From Natrialba magadii ATCC 43099 (lineage in GTDB: Archaea; Halobacteriota; Halobacteria; Halobacteriales; Natrialbaceae), in NCBI RefSeq assembly GCF_000025625.1, contig NC_013922.1, positions 434,001 through 498,000 of the forward strand: a DNA stretch of 64,000 nucleotides, given 5' to 3'. The number at the start of each line of letters is the position of its first letter. The first letter of the stretch is position 1. The translations under genes were made by a program, and so were the position numbers. The notes beneath the pieces are model-generated. The model was not told where the DNA came from. It made no database searches and saw only the letters and a program-made list of their open reading frames with translations. Shown in pieces: positions 34,770-43,463 of this stretch.

Positions 34770-35111
34770 CTTCTACAGCGACCACCACCGACGAGCGACG
34801 CGTGGCGCGAAGCGCCACGATGATCGAGCGGTGAAACCGCGAGAGGCGTGGCGGCGCGAGTCATCCGGTCGCTGTGAACGACCTCGGAGATTTGAATCAG
34901 GGAGGCCGCACGCTCGCGAACGAAGTAAGCGAGACCGTCCGACTGTGGTTCAAATCTCCCTCTCAGCGTTTTCCGCGAACTGACACCACTGAGCACCGCG
35001 TAGCGTGTGCTCAGAATCCGTGAGTGGAAACGTTCACGGGAATGTGAACGAGGCCAGACGCGCGCAACGAAGTGAGCACGTCTGGGCGTTGTTCAAATCT
35101 CCCTCTCGGCG
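34749..35111 (+). repeat. Three copies of the tRNA-Ser 3' end
   Basis: The last 21 bases of the tRNA (34749-34769) recur at 34948-34968 with one mismatch and exactly at 35091-35111. Before each extra copy lies a GCGAACGAAGTAAGC-like stretch. An inverted GGAGATTTGAA at 34886-34896 pairs with TTCAAATCTCC at 34949-34959. This looks like nested attachment-site scars of past insertions at this tRNA. No ORF in the 620 bases between tRNA and the Fe-S gene. Confidence 0.75.
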
Positions 35112-35391
35112 CGTTTGGGGTGTGTTGTGTTCTCCTCCTCGCAACGCACACAGCGCCACCACTGACACTCCAATTTTGCGCTCAGTATGCACGGGACTCG
35201 AGTACCGCGTGTCCTGTCTGGCCAAGCGATCGCCGAGCGGTGTGAAAGCGGAATCACTTGGCCGTCGGTCGACACTGTCGCCGTCATCTGCAGGGTAACG
35301 CCTTATTCACGTTGGTCTGGTCGATGGTTGTGTCAGTGAGTACCAATGGGAACGGCTGTATTCGACCGACGACGGGAGGTGAGCAGCGGCA

Positions 35392-36888
35392 ATGACTGAC
35401 GCTGGCGAGCGAGACGACGAGAAGTCACACGAAGAGTCCACCGCCACCGTCGATCGGACCGAGATCGACGGGGAGACACAATCACCGGACGAACTAACCG
35501 ACACCGGCGAGTTATTCCATCCGTTAGGAGAGGACGTCCAGACCGATTTCCGGGAGATGCTCGAGGACACCGAGTACGACGCGGATCTCGGGATGGAGAT
35601 GGCTCGAGACGCGATGCGGCTCACGAAGGGCGAACTCTCGGAAGAGGAGTTCTACGACCGGTATCACGACGATGTCGTCGAGGAGTTCGGTGAGGACGAG
35701 CGTCCGATGGCCGAACGAATCGAAGAGGCCCGCGAGAACGGCACCCTCGACGATGCGCTGTCACGGTTCGGGACGGACGACGAATCTCGCCGTGACGTGA
35801 TCAAAAAGATGGGCGCCGGTGCAGGTGCGTTCGGGCTCACGGCCTGGGGTGCGTCGAGCGGTGATGAACGGGAGCCAACCGTCGGTGCGGTACAGGATGA
35901 CGACGAGGAAAACGGTGCGACTGGTGACGATACCCAGTGGGGGATGGTACTCGACCTCGAAACCTGTGACGGGTGTCTGGCCTGTGTCGTCGCTTGCAAC
36001 GACGAACACAACTGGGACGAAGGCGCGAACTGGATGTACATTCTCGCCTACGATGACGGCACCGTCGAGTCGCCAGACGCAGAGGAGTACGACGACACGC
36101 GGGATTTCAACTACCTGATTCGGCCCTGTCAGCACTGTACCGACGCCCCCTGTGAGAAGGTCTGTCCGACCACGGCTCGCCACACGCGTGAAAACGGCGG
36201 ACTCGTCCTGACGGATTACGACGTCTGTATCGGCTGTCGATACTGCCAGGTCGCCTGTCCCTATGGCGTGAACTACTTCCAGTGGGGGGAACCCGATGTA
36301 GAGGCACCGTCGGAGGAACTCGAGGAGGACATGATGTACGACGAGCGCGGCCGCTGGGTGAGCGGGCGCGGGCCGCGCGGCGTCATGGAGAAGTGTATCT
36401 TCGATCCGGCCCGACAGGACGGCCAGATGGGCGAGGAGATGGTCGGGACGACCGCCTGCGAGGACGCGTGTCCGCCGGGTGCGATCCAGTTCGGGGACAT
36501 GAACGACCCCGAGAGCCCTCCCCAGCAGTACATCGAGAACGTGCCGCTCGCGAGGGCACTGGAGCACGATCCAGACGACGAAGAGCTTCAGGAGGCGATC
36601 GCGATCGTCGAGGGCGAAGAAGAGGCCGCTGACGAGGACGATGACGACGACGATGGCATGACCGAGGAGGAAGCGATCCGACTGCTCCGCGGCGAGTACG
36701 GTGACAACGATTCCTCGTTCAAGCTGTTAGAGGAGTTCGGCACGAACCCGAACGTTATCTACCTCGGGAACGAGCCCGGACCCGACGCCGAGCAAGTTCC
36801 TGGCCCGGTCGCCTACGATGACGTCGGACAGGTCGATGACCGGATGGACGTTACCGACGAGCGAACGGTCGGTGGTCTCGACCTCTGA
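35392..36888 (+). CDS. Fe-S electron-transfer subunit (DmsB/NrfC/HybA type), orphan
   Basis: 498 residues. An acidic region of about 125 residues precedes a twin-arginine-like stretch (DESRRDVIKKMGAGAGAFGLTAWG, near 131-150). A ferredoxin module follows with four Cys clusters (ETCDGCLACVVACND; RPCQHCTDAPCEKVCP; DVCIGCRYCQVACPYG; EKCIF with CEDACPPGAI), for up to four [4Fe-4S] centres. Such subunits pair with a molybdopterin catalytic subunit and a membrane anchor, but neither is encoded nearby. A Tat motif so far from the N-terminus is odd: either translation starts later or the region has another role. Confidence 0.82.
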   Translation: MTDAGERDDEKSHEESTATVDRTEIDGETQSPDELTDTGELFHPLGEDVQTDFREMLEDTEYDADLGMEMARDAMRLTKGELSEEEFYDRYHDDVVEEFGEDERPMAERIEEARENGTLDDALSRFGTDDESRRDVIKKMGAGAGAFGLTAWGASSGDEREPTVGAVQDDDEENGATGDDTQWGMVLDLETCDGCLACVVACNDEHNWDEGANWMYILAYDDGTVESPDAEEYDDTRDFNYLIRPCQHCTDAPCEKVCPTTARHTRENGGLVLTDYDVCIGCRYCQVACPYGVNYFQWGEPDVEAPSEELEEDMMYDERGRWVSGRGPRGVMEKCIFDPARQDGQMGEEMVGTTACEDACPPGAIQFGDMNDPESPPQQYIENVPLARALEHDPDDEELQEAIAIVEGEEEAADEDDDDDDGMTEEEAIRLLRGEYGDNDSSFKLLEEFGTNPNVIYLGNEPGPDAEQVPGPVAYDDVGQVDDRMDVTDERTVGGLDL

Positions 36889-36902
36889 GACGCTGAGTAC
36901 CC

Positions 36903-36962
36903 GTCTCCGTCTCTGTTTCTGTCTCTGTTTCCGTTTCCGTTTCCGTTTCCGTTTTCGTCTCT
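36903..36962. repeat. Pyrimidine-rich hexamer repeat
   Basis: About ten six-base units of the type GTTTCC or GTCTCT in the 126-base gap between the Fe-S gene and a small membrane protein gene. The T-richness could also serve as a transcription terminator for the Fe-S gene. Confidence 0.75.
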
Positions 36963-37014
36963 CTCAGTCGTTCGGACTCGTTGCGTTCATAATGATTCAC
37001 TCGTACGGATTCGT

Positions 37015-37218
37015 ATGAACACTCGTGGCCGCCTTTTCGTCGGCCTCCTCTGGCTCGGTGTCGCTGGTTTGATGGCGACGACGATCCTCGTCGAACCCGG
37101 TTTTTCCGCATCGGTGAGTGAACTCGTTCGACTGTTTGTCGTTGCGCTCGCACTCTTTCTGGCCGTCGTCTACCTGTTCGATCCGTGGGGTGTGCTGAGT
37201 CGTCAGCCGTTTCACTGA
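37015..37218 (+). CDS. Small two-helix membrane protein, 67 residues
   Basis: MNTRGRLFVGLLWLGVAGLM begins the first hydrophobic helix, a short polar loop (VEPGFSASVSEL) follows, then VRLFVVALALFLAVVYLF and a C-terminal WGVLSRQPFH. Two transmembrane helices with both ends likely on the same side. Codon use is normal for the region. No function can be named. Confidence 0.65.
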   Translation: MNTRGRLFVGLLWLGVAGLMATTILVEPGFSASVSELVRLFVVALALFLAVVYLFDPWGVLSRQPFH

Positions 37219-37288
37219 CACTGACACTGACACCGGCACCGACACTGACACTGACACCGACCCTCATACTGCCACCGACACAGTCACC
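37213..37288. repeat. (TGACAC)n hexamer repeat
   Basis: Around ten units of TGACAC/CGACAC type start just before the stop of the small membrane protein and fill most of the gap to the convergent LeuA gene. Confidence 0.75.
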
Positions 37289-37317
37289 AATACTGGTGCT
37301 GACAACGTGTTTCTCAC

Positions 37318-38853
37318 TCAGTCATCCGCCGGCGCGAGCGGCCGCTGATCGACCGCGAGCAACCGATCGAGCGCATCGACCATCGCTTCGACGCTCGCGC
37401 GCGTGATGTCCGCCTCGCTTCGGGCAACCGTCACCGAGCGATCGTTTCGCACCATCGTTACCTCGACAGTGACGACTGCGTCCGTCCCGCCCGTCACCGC
37501 GTCGACGTGGTAGGACTCGAGTTCGGCGTCGGCTGAGGAGCCAAGCGCTTCCCGGATCGCGGAGACGGCCGCGTCGACGGGACCGGAGCCAGTGCCGCTT
37601 GCGACCCGTTCCTCGCCGTCCACATCGAGACGGATGCTCGCTGTGGGAACGGCTCCGCCGCTCGTCGCCGTCAGGTCGAGCAGGTCGACGACGCGCTCGC
37701 GGTCGTCGCCGGTGACGTCCTCGGCGATGGCGAGCAGGTCGGCGTCCGTGACGCGCCGGCCGCGGTCGCCGAGTTCGGTAACCCGCGTTGCAATCTCGCC
37801 GACCTCGTCGTCGCTCGCCTCGACGTCGTGCTCCTCGAGTGTGGCCGCCACACCAGCCCGGCCGGTGTGCTTGCCGAGGGCGAGTCGGCGCTCGCGGCCG
37901 ACGGTTTCGGGTGCGTAGGGCTCGTACATCTTGTCATCCTTCAGGGTGCCGTCCGTGTGGATGCCGCTCTCGTGGGTGAACGCGTTCTCGCCGATGACGG
38001 CCTTGTTTGGCGGGAGTTCGACGCCGGTCGCCCGCGAGACGCGCTGGGCGAGACCGTACAGCGACTCGAGGTCGACTGTCTCGACGTCGTACACGTGCGA
38101 GAGTGCGATGGCGACCTCCTCGAGTGCGACGTTGCCGGCGCGCTCGCCAAGACCGTTGACCGTGCAGTGGACGAGATCCGCGCCGGCGGAAACGGCGGCG
38201 AGCGCGTTCGCCACGCCGAGGCCGAGGTCGTCGTGCGTGTGCGCGCTGACCGGCCCGAGTTCGGCGAGCCGCGAGACGGCTGCCGTCGTATGTTCCGGTC
38301 CGGTGTGACCGACCGTGTCGGCGAAGCAGAATCGGTCTGCACCCGCGTCAAGCGAGGTTTCGGCCAGTTCTGCGAGGTAGTCGAGATCCGCGCGGGAGCC
38401 GTCCTCGCCGATCACCTCGACCCAGAGGTCGTGGTCGGTCGCGTACTCGACCAGTTCAGCCGTCGTCGCGAGATTGTCCTCACGCGAGGTGCCAACCTTT
38501 CCTTCGACGTGGCGGTCACTCGAGGGCACGACGATGTGAACGCCGTCGACGTCGCACTCGAGTGCCAGGTCGACGTCGGCTCGAATGCCACGACAGAAGC
38601 TGGTGACGAGTGCGTCGAGGTCGAGGTCGGTGACGCGGGAGATGGCGCGTCGTTCGCCGGCACCGGTGCAGGCGCTGCCGGCTTCGATGACGCTGACGCC
38701 GGCACGCTCGAGGGAACGGGCGAGTTCGACCTTTTCGTCGGGCGAGAGCGAGACGCCGGGTGCCTGTTCGCCGTCGCGGAGGGTGGTGTCGAGGAGTCGG
38801 ACGGTGCGGTCTGGGTCGATCGTCTGGTCGGGGGTTGGTGTCTGCGAGTGCAT
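37318..38853 (-). CDS. leuA: 2-isopropylmalate synthase/citramalate synthase family
   Basis: 511 residues of the DRE-TIM metallolyase superfamily. The start RLLDTTLRDGEQAPGVSLSP is the signature, with metal site HTHDDLGLGVANALAA and NGLGERAGNVALEEV. Residues about 390-500 are the LeuA dimerisation/allosteric domain (TASIRLDVDGEERVASGTG). It condenses acetyl-CoA with 2-oxoisovalerate (leucine) or with pyruvate (citramalate, isoleucine). The two are hard to separate by eye, so the symbol is tentative. No other branched-chain gene is adjacent. Confidence 0.85.
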   Translation of the reverse strand: MHSQTPTPDQTIDPDRTVRLLDTTLRDGEQAPGVSLSPDEKVELARSLERAGVSVIEAGSACTGAGERRAISRVTDLDLDALVTSFCRGIRADVDLALECDVDGVHIVVPSSDRHVEGKVGTSREDNLATTAELVEYATDHDLWVEVIGEDGSRADLDYLAELAETSLDAGADRFCFADTVGHTGPEHTTAAVSRLAELGPVSAHTHDDLGLGVANALAAVSAGADLVHCTVNGLGERAGNVALEEVAIALSHVYDVETVDLESLYGLAQRVSRATGVELPPNKAVIGENAFTHESGIHTDGTLKDDKMYEPYAPETVGRERRLALGKHTGRAGVAATLEEHDVEASDDEVGEIATRVTELGDRGRRVTDADLLAIAEDVTGDDRERVVDLLDLTATSGGAVPTASIRLDVDGEERVASGTGSGPVDAAVSAIREALGSSADAELESYHVDAVTGGTDAVVTVEVTMVRNDRSVTVARSEADITRASVEAMVDALDRLLAVDQRPLAPADD

Positions 38854-39330
38854 TGAAGTGGGGTTTGTGGCTGTGGTTGTCGTTGTCGTTGTCGTTGTCG
38901 TTGTGGGTGTGACTGTGTCCGTGGCCGCAGTCGTGCTCGTCTCTGTGGGTCCGTCGCTGTCGTCTGTGCCAGCGCTGGCGCTCCCGTCGTCGGTAGCGTT
39001 GGTGTCGCTGGCAGCGTCAGCATCATCAGCAGCGACGGCACTGTCAACAGCGTCGATACCAGTGTCAGTTACCGTTGGTTCAGATGAAACAGAAGCAGCG
39101 TTAGTGGTCGTGTCAGCAGCAGTCTCAGTACTACCGCGAAGGACCGAAGCGAAACTACGTGTGCCGTATAATTTCGCGTCCAGCCGGATCGCTCCGACTT
39201 CCTCTATCCTCCGGCGATGAGACAGACGCAGAATCTCGTGCCATTGTACCTCGGTCTACTGTGGCACACGTTCTTAAGCACGTCGGCGACGGTACTTTCT
39301 GCGCCGTCCTCTCAACCCGTTTTCACGACG
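38854..39330 (-). promoter_or_regulatory. Leader and promoter of the LeuA-type gene
   Basis: 477 bases without a called gene. On the minus strand GCGAAATTATAC (39164-39175) reads as BRE plus TATA and would give a leader of about 290 bases. The leader stays open in the LeuA frame for over 130 codons (Thr/Asp/Ala-rich) but has no start codon. It includes a (GTTGTC)n repeat at 38875-38905 (plus-strand reading). It may be an attenuator-like leader, or an N-terminal extension with an unusual start. Confidence 0.45.
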
Positions 39331-39699
39331 CTACTCGTCGAGCAGCGCAATCTCGTCACCCGGCTCGACAGCAGCCGCAGCGCCGGCGGGTAACTCGAGT
39401 ATCGTGTCTGCGTGCTCACGGGCAAAGCCACGCCACGGGCGAAGTTGCTCGACGCGCTGGACGACGCCGTCGGCGACCCAGATGACGTCGAGCGGGACGA
39501 AGACGAACAGCATGTGGACGTCGCGGGTACTTGCGTTGCCGAAGCGGAAGGCGAGTGCGAAGTCCTCAGGGAGCGAGCGACGGAACATGAGACCGCGGGT
39601 CTGTGCGAGCAGGGAGTCTGCGAGGTCGATCTGGGTGGCGAGCGTTGTCCGGTCGTCTGGGGATGCAACTGAGCCGTCAGCGGCGTGAACGAGACGCAC
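39331..39699 (-). CDS. DUF192 family protein
   Basis: 122 residues. DUF192 signatures: DSLLAQTRGLMFRRSLPEDFALAFRFGN, then RDVHMLFVFVPLDVIWVADG and ADTILELPAGAAAAVEPGDEI. The start is uncertain: GTG 39699 (VRLVHAADGS) fits the family's usual beginning. A TTG at 39738 would add a short hydrophobic segment (AVFLLVA), and longer frames overlap the transducer gene. The family is small and beta-rich, often secreted, with no assigned reaction. Confidence 0.75.
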   Translation of the reverse strand: MRLVHAADGSVASPDDRTTLATQIDLADSLLAQTRGLMFRRSLPEDFALAFRFGNASTRDVHMLFVFVPLDVIWVADGVVQRVEQLRPWRGFAREHADTILELPAGAAAAVEPGDEIALLDE

Positions 39700-39816
39700 G
39701 ACTGGGCGTCGGCGTGCAACGAGCAAAAAGACTGCCAAAACGACGGCTACTGACTGTGGGTCGTCGGCTGTGACCCGTTGTCGTCGTATCCGTGGCCGTG
39801 GGGCGTAGGCGGGATC

Positions 39817-39845
39817 GTAACCGTTACCGTTACCGTTACCGTTAC
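39817..39845. repeat. (CCGTTA)n hexamer repeat
   Basis: Nearly five perfect CCGTTA units just before, and slightly into, the 3' end of the transducer gene. Confidence 0.85.
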
Positions 39846-42421
39846 TCCGCCTGGTCGTCGGTGAATTCGAAGACGCTGGCTTCGGTGTCAGCGTCTTCGT
39901 CGCTGTTGGCGTTGGCAGTAGTTCCGTCGGCGTCAGTAGTTCCGTCAACGTTGCCGTCGCCGTCGTCGATATCGTCGCTGCCGTCTGTCATGCCAGCGGA
40001 CGCAGACGTGATGGCGCTTGCTTCCTCACCAGCCACTGCCGCATCGAGCAACGCCGCATCTTCGGCGTCTGCAGTCGCATCCGTTTCGAATCGGTCGAGT
40101 GCCGCCGAAAGCGTCGTCGCCTGCTGGCTCAGCTGCTGGGCCGAGCCGGTCACTTCCGTCAGTGCGCTCGTCTGCTCTTCGGCAGCCGCGGCGACCGTCT
40201 CGGCCTCCGCGGTCGTCTCCTCGGAAATCGAGGCGACTTCGTCGACCATCGCGACGACCTCCTGGGTCGAGGCCGCCTGCTGCTCCGTCGCCGCCGAAAT
40301 CTCCTGCACGCCGTCGTTCGTCTCCTGGGCGTACGTGGCAATCTCTTCGAGGTCGTCGACGACAGCCGTCACGAGGTCGTTCACGCGCTCGATTTCGTCG
40401 GTCGTCTGGTCGACCTCCGTCGCAGAGCGCGCCGTCTGGGATTCGACCGCCTCGAGTCGCTCGTCGATCTGCTCTGCAGCCACCTTGACGTCCTGGGAGA
40501 GCTCCTTGACCTCCTCGGCAACCGTGCTGAAGCCGCCCGTATCGCCGTCGCTGGCCGAGCGAGAGGCCTCGATAGAAGCGTTCAGTGCGAGCATGTTCGT
40601 CTGTGCCGCAATCTCGGTAATCGTTTCCGTGAGCTCTGCAATCTGGTCGACCTGCATCTCGAGTTCCTCGAACTCCTCGACGACTGCCTGGTGTTCGTCT
40701 TCGAGGTCCTCACAGGCGTCGATCGCTTCCTGTGCGGTATCGCTGCCGTCGCGGCTCGTGTTGGCCGTCCGTTCGGCGAGCGTCGCGACCTGACTCGAGG
40801 AGGCCGCGATTTCTTCGGTCGTCGTCGAGAGCGTGTTGAGTTCGCTGTCGATCGACTGCAGCGACTGGTGCTGCCGGTCCGCACCGTCGGAGATTTCCTG
40901 CACTGAGGCGCTGACCTCCGCACTTGCAGTCTGGACCTCCTCGCTCGAAGCGGTCACCTGTTCGGAGGCCGTGGCGACGTCGGTCGCGAACTGCGAGAGT
41001 TGGTCGACGGTCGTCTCGAGTTCCCCGAGCATCTCGTTGAACTCGGTGGCGATCTCTCCCATCGCCTCGTTCTCGCTTTCGGGATCCATTCGAGCCGTGA
41101 GGTCGCCGTCTGCGGCGGTCTGCATCACCGTACTGTATTCGTCGGCCTTCTGTTCGAGGTGGGCGTTCATCCGACCAACCCGTTCACGTTCGTCTTCGGC
41201 CTCAGCACGAGCGTCTTCTGCTTCCCGGAGCGAGTTCTTCAGCTCGTCTCGCATCGAATCGAAGCCGTCGTAGAGACGGCCGATGTTGTCGATCCGGTTG
41301 GACTCGAGTTCGACGTCGAGATTACCCGACTCCATCTGTTTTGCCTTCTCCGTGAGTCGGTCGATCGACCCGGCGGTATTGCGCCCGATAACGGCACCGA
41401 GGACGGCGATGATGAGTACGCTTGCGAGCGTGATCAGCGCGCCAAACTGGCCAATCGAGTCGACGACGCCGAGTGCCTGATCTTCGGTGGTGTGGACGAG
41501 CACGGTCCAATCCTCGCCGGTGGTGTAGTAGCCGACAACGTAGCCGTCGGGTGAGAAGTTGTACGGCTCCTGCTGGAGCACGTCAGTTGGCGCGTCGTCG
41601 AATCGGAGCGCACCGAGTGAGTCTTCCTCGGCAGCGTCGAGGAGTTCCGCGTTGCCGTACGTCTCGCCGAAGGCGGTGTTCTCGGGATCGCTGCCGTAGC
41701 CGAGGTACGCGTCGTCTGCAATGATCTGTCCCTCGTCGTCGACGATGGTGACGACGGTTTCAGACTGCCAGACGGTCGGCGAGTTCGACGAGCGGTCGGC
41801 CAGATCGAACGTGAGCACGACCGCCCGATCAGTGCCGGGAATGCCAACGTAGTACGAACGAACGGGCCGCTCGTCGAAGACGAGCGAGACATCGTCCTCG
41901 ATCAGATATGGATCGGTCCGCTGGACCGTGTACGCCGAGGCCGACTCGAGTTCGTCCGTCTCCGGGAACGCGAGGTCGTCGAGCGAAGAGGCGTTCTCGG
42001 TGCCTGCGAGGACGTCGCCGGAGTCAGTGCTGGTGTCGACGTAGAGTGCGTTCACTCTGGTGTTCTCCGGGAGTTCGTTGTAGACGTCTTCGAGGTAGCT
42101 ATCTATCGCTTCGAGGTCCTCGGTCTCGGTGCCACTAGCCTGTTCGTCGTCCTGTGAGGCAGCGAAAATCGGTGCCTGTGCCGTCGAGAGCAACAGCTGG
42201 TCGTTGCGGTCGTTCCAGTTGTCAATCTCGGTTGCTTCCTGAACGGCCTGATCCTGCTGGTCAGTGAGCACCGTCTGCTCGACGGTATCAGTAATCATCG
42301 ACGTTTCGACGATGCCGATGGCACCGACTGAGAGCCCGATGACGAGCAGTACAATTCCAAACTTGAGTGCATATCGCCGTCTGATGAACGACGGAACGAG
42401 CCGCCGTATCCCACTACTCAT
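39842..42421 (-). CDS. Methyl-accepting chemotaxis transducer (Htr)
   Basis: 859 residues. An N-terminal helix (LKFGIVLLVIGLSVGAIGIVE) is followed by a dCache-like extracellular domain (about 40-325). A second membrane helix (ALITLASVLIIAVLGAVIG) leads to HAMP (GNLDVELESNRIDNIGRLYDGFDSM) and a long coiled coil. The hairpin tip EIAAQTNMLALNASIEASRSASDGDTGGFSTVAEEVKELSQ is conserved. Glu/Gln pairs for methylation flank it. It should sense a small molecule and signal to CheA. ATG 42421 is preferred over GTG 42430. The acidic tail is low complexity. Confidence 0.93.
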   Translation of the reverse strand: MSSGIRRLVPSFIRRRYALKFGIVLLVIGLSVGAIGIVETSMITDTVEQTVLTDQQDQAVQEATEIDNWNDRNDQLLLSTAQAPIFAASQDDEQASGTETEDLEAIDSYLEDVYNELPENTRVNALYVDTSTDSGDVLAGTENASSLDDLAFPETDELESASAYTVQRTDPYLIEDDVSLVFDERPVRSYYVGIPGTDRAVVLTFDLADRSSNSPTVWQSETVVTIVDDEGQIIADDAYLGYGSDPENTAFGETYGNAELLDAAEEDSLGALRFDDAPTDVLQQEPYNFSPDGYVVGYYTTGEDWTVLVHTTEDQALGVVDSIGQFGALITLASVLIIAVLGAVIGRNTAGSIDRLTEKAKQMESGNLDVELESNRIDNIGRLYDGFDSMRDELKNSLREAEDARAEAEDERERVGRMNAHLEQKADEYSTVMQTAADGDLTARMDPESENEAMGEIATEFNEMLGELETTVDQLSQFATDVATASEQVTASSEEVQTASAEVSASVQEISDGADRQHQSLQSIDSELNTLSTTTEEIAASSSQVATLAERTANTSRDGSDTAQEAIDACEDLEDEHQAVVEEFEELEMQVDQIAELTETITEIAAQTNMLALNASIEASRSASDGDTGGFSTVAEEVKELSQDVKVAAEQIDERLEAVESQTARSATEVDQTTDEIERVNDLVTAVVDDLEEIATYAQETNDGVQEISAATEQQAASTQEVVAMVDEVASISEETTAEAETVAAAAEEQTSALTEVTGSAQQLSQQATTLSAALDRFETDATADAEDAALLDAAVAGEEASAITSASAGMTDGSDDIDDGDGNVDGTTDADGTTANANSDEDADTEASVFEFTDDQAE

Positions 42422-42563
42422 TGTGCTCACCTTCTTCTAACAATTCTTATGTCTGACGAAGCTACTGTCTGTGATTATGATATTTGTTCTCACCCACCGT
42501 TACACACATCCTCACTCGGCTCCGTTGGGTTCAAGCCATTTGCGACCATTTGACGCGGTGAGG

Positions 42564-43115
42564 ATGGAGCGAACGCCAAACGGCACTCCCGTCGGCGTCG
42601 ACGACCCCTACGAATTCGTGGGTGTCTGTGACTACCTTACCGGTGAGGGAACGTGTCGGTACGCTTTCGATCACTACGAGCACGACCCCGAGTTCGCTCG
42701 CGAGCGCGCCAGTGAGGAGTACGAGTGTCCCGTCGTCGACCCCGAAACCGACGACACCTGGGTGGACTGCCCGCATTTCCGGTCGCGAAACCGCGACCGC
42801 GAGTGTGTCCGCTGTGACCTCGCCGAAAAGCGACTCGCCCACGACGACGAGCGGCCGCTTCTCGAGGAGCACCACCTGTCCTATGCCCGCGACGGTGAGA
42901 CGCTCTCACACGAGATTACGATCTATCTCTGCCGGTGGTGTCACGCGAAGGTCCACAACTCGTGGGCGCGGATCACCGACGACGCCGCGCCAGACCCCGA
43001 GGCACTGGCCGAACTCGAAGGTCGGCGCAGTCGGGAACTCGAGGAGTTGAGTTTCGAGTCAGCAGCGGAGCGATACGAACGGGGCGAACGAAACGATCGA
43101 GACAAGGACGGTTAA
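42564..43115 (+). CDS. Cysteine-rich conserved haloarchaeal protein
   Basis: 183 residues. Cysteines occur in groups (GVCDYLTGEGTCRY; WVDCPHF; RECVRCDLAEKR; LCRWCHAKVHNSWAR). The latter half with LLEEHHLSYA and LCRWCHAKVHN resembles the zinc/histidine layout of an HNH fold. I believe it corresponds to the DUF7097 family. A degraded or noncatalytic HNH domain is the closest description. It overlaps the next, convergent gene by four bases. Confidence 0.7.
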   Translation: MERTPNGTPVGVDDPYEFVGVCDYLTGEGTCRYAFDHYEHDPEFARERASEEYECPVVDPETDDTWVDCPHFRSRNRDRECVRCDLAEKRLAHDDERPLLEEHHLSYARDGETLSHEITIYLCRWCHAKVHNSWARITDDAAPDPEALAELEGRRSRELEELSFESAAERYERGERNDRDKDG

Positions 43116-43309
43116 TCGAGAATATCGCCGACGCGGCGCGGTTCGCCCTGCAGATTCGGCTGTTCGGCGACGATTTTGAGCACTTCGTGGTCCGTTACGT
43201 CGTAATAGGATTTCTCCGTGGCTTCCTCGATGAGGTCTCGTTCGAGGCGGAACTCGGTACCTTCGTAGACGACATCGACGCCATCGTCGTCGAACGCGAG
43301 CGTTGTCAT
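43112..43309 (-). CDS. Small conserved haloarchaeal protein (DUF5800-like)
   Basis: 65 residues, starting MTTLAFDDDGVDVVYEGTEF, then RLERDLIEEATEKSYYDVTDHEVLKIVAEQPNL. Predicted helix-rich, acidic. The upstream in-frame start at 43390 adds sequence lacking family character and is rejected. Function unknown. Confidence 0.75.
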   Translation of the reverse strand: MTTLAFDDDGVDVVYEGTEFRLERDLIEEATEKSYYDVTDHEVLKIVAEQPNLQGEPRRVGDILD

Positions 43310-43463
43310 GTCCTGCTCTATGCCGTGGGGGGTGTAAAAGGGTCCGGACCGGACGCTCTCGGTCGACGCCACAGGCCTGGCGAGTAGCATGATACCGCAC
43401 AGACAGGAGTCTGACGGGCGGCAGACGACGCGCGAGGTTTATTACCGGCCACCCATATTGGAT

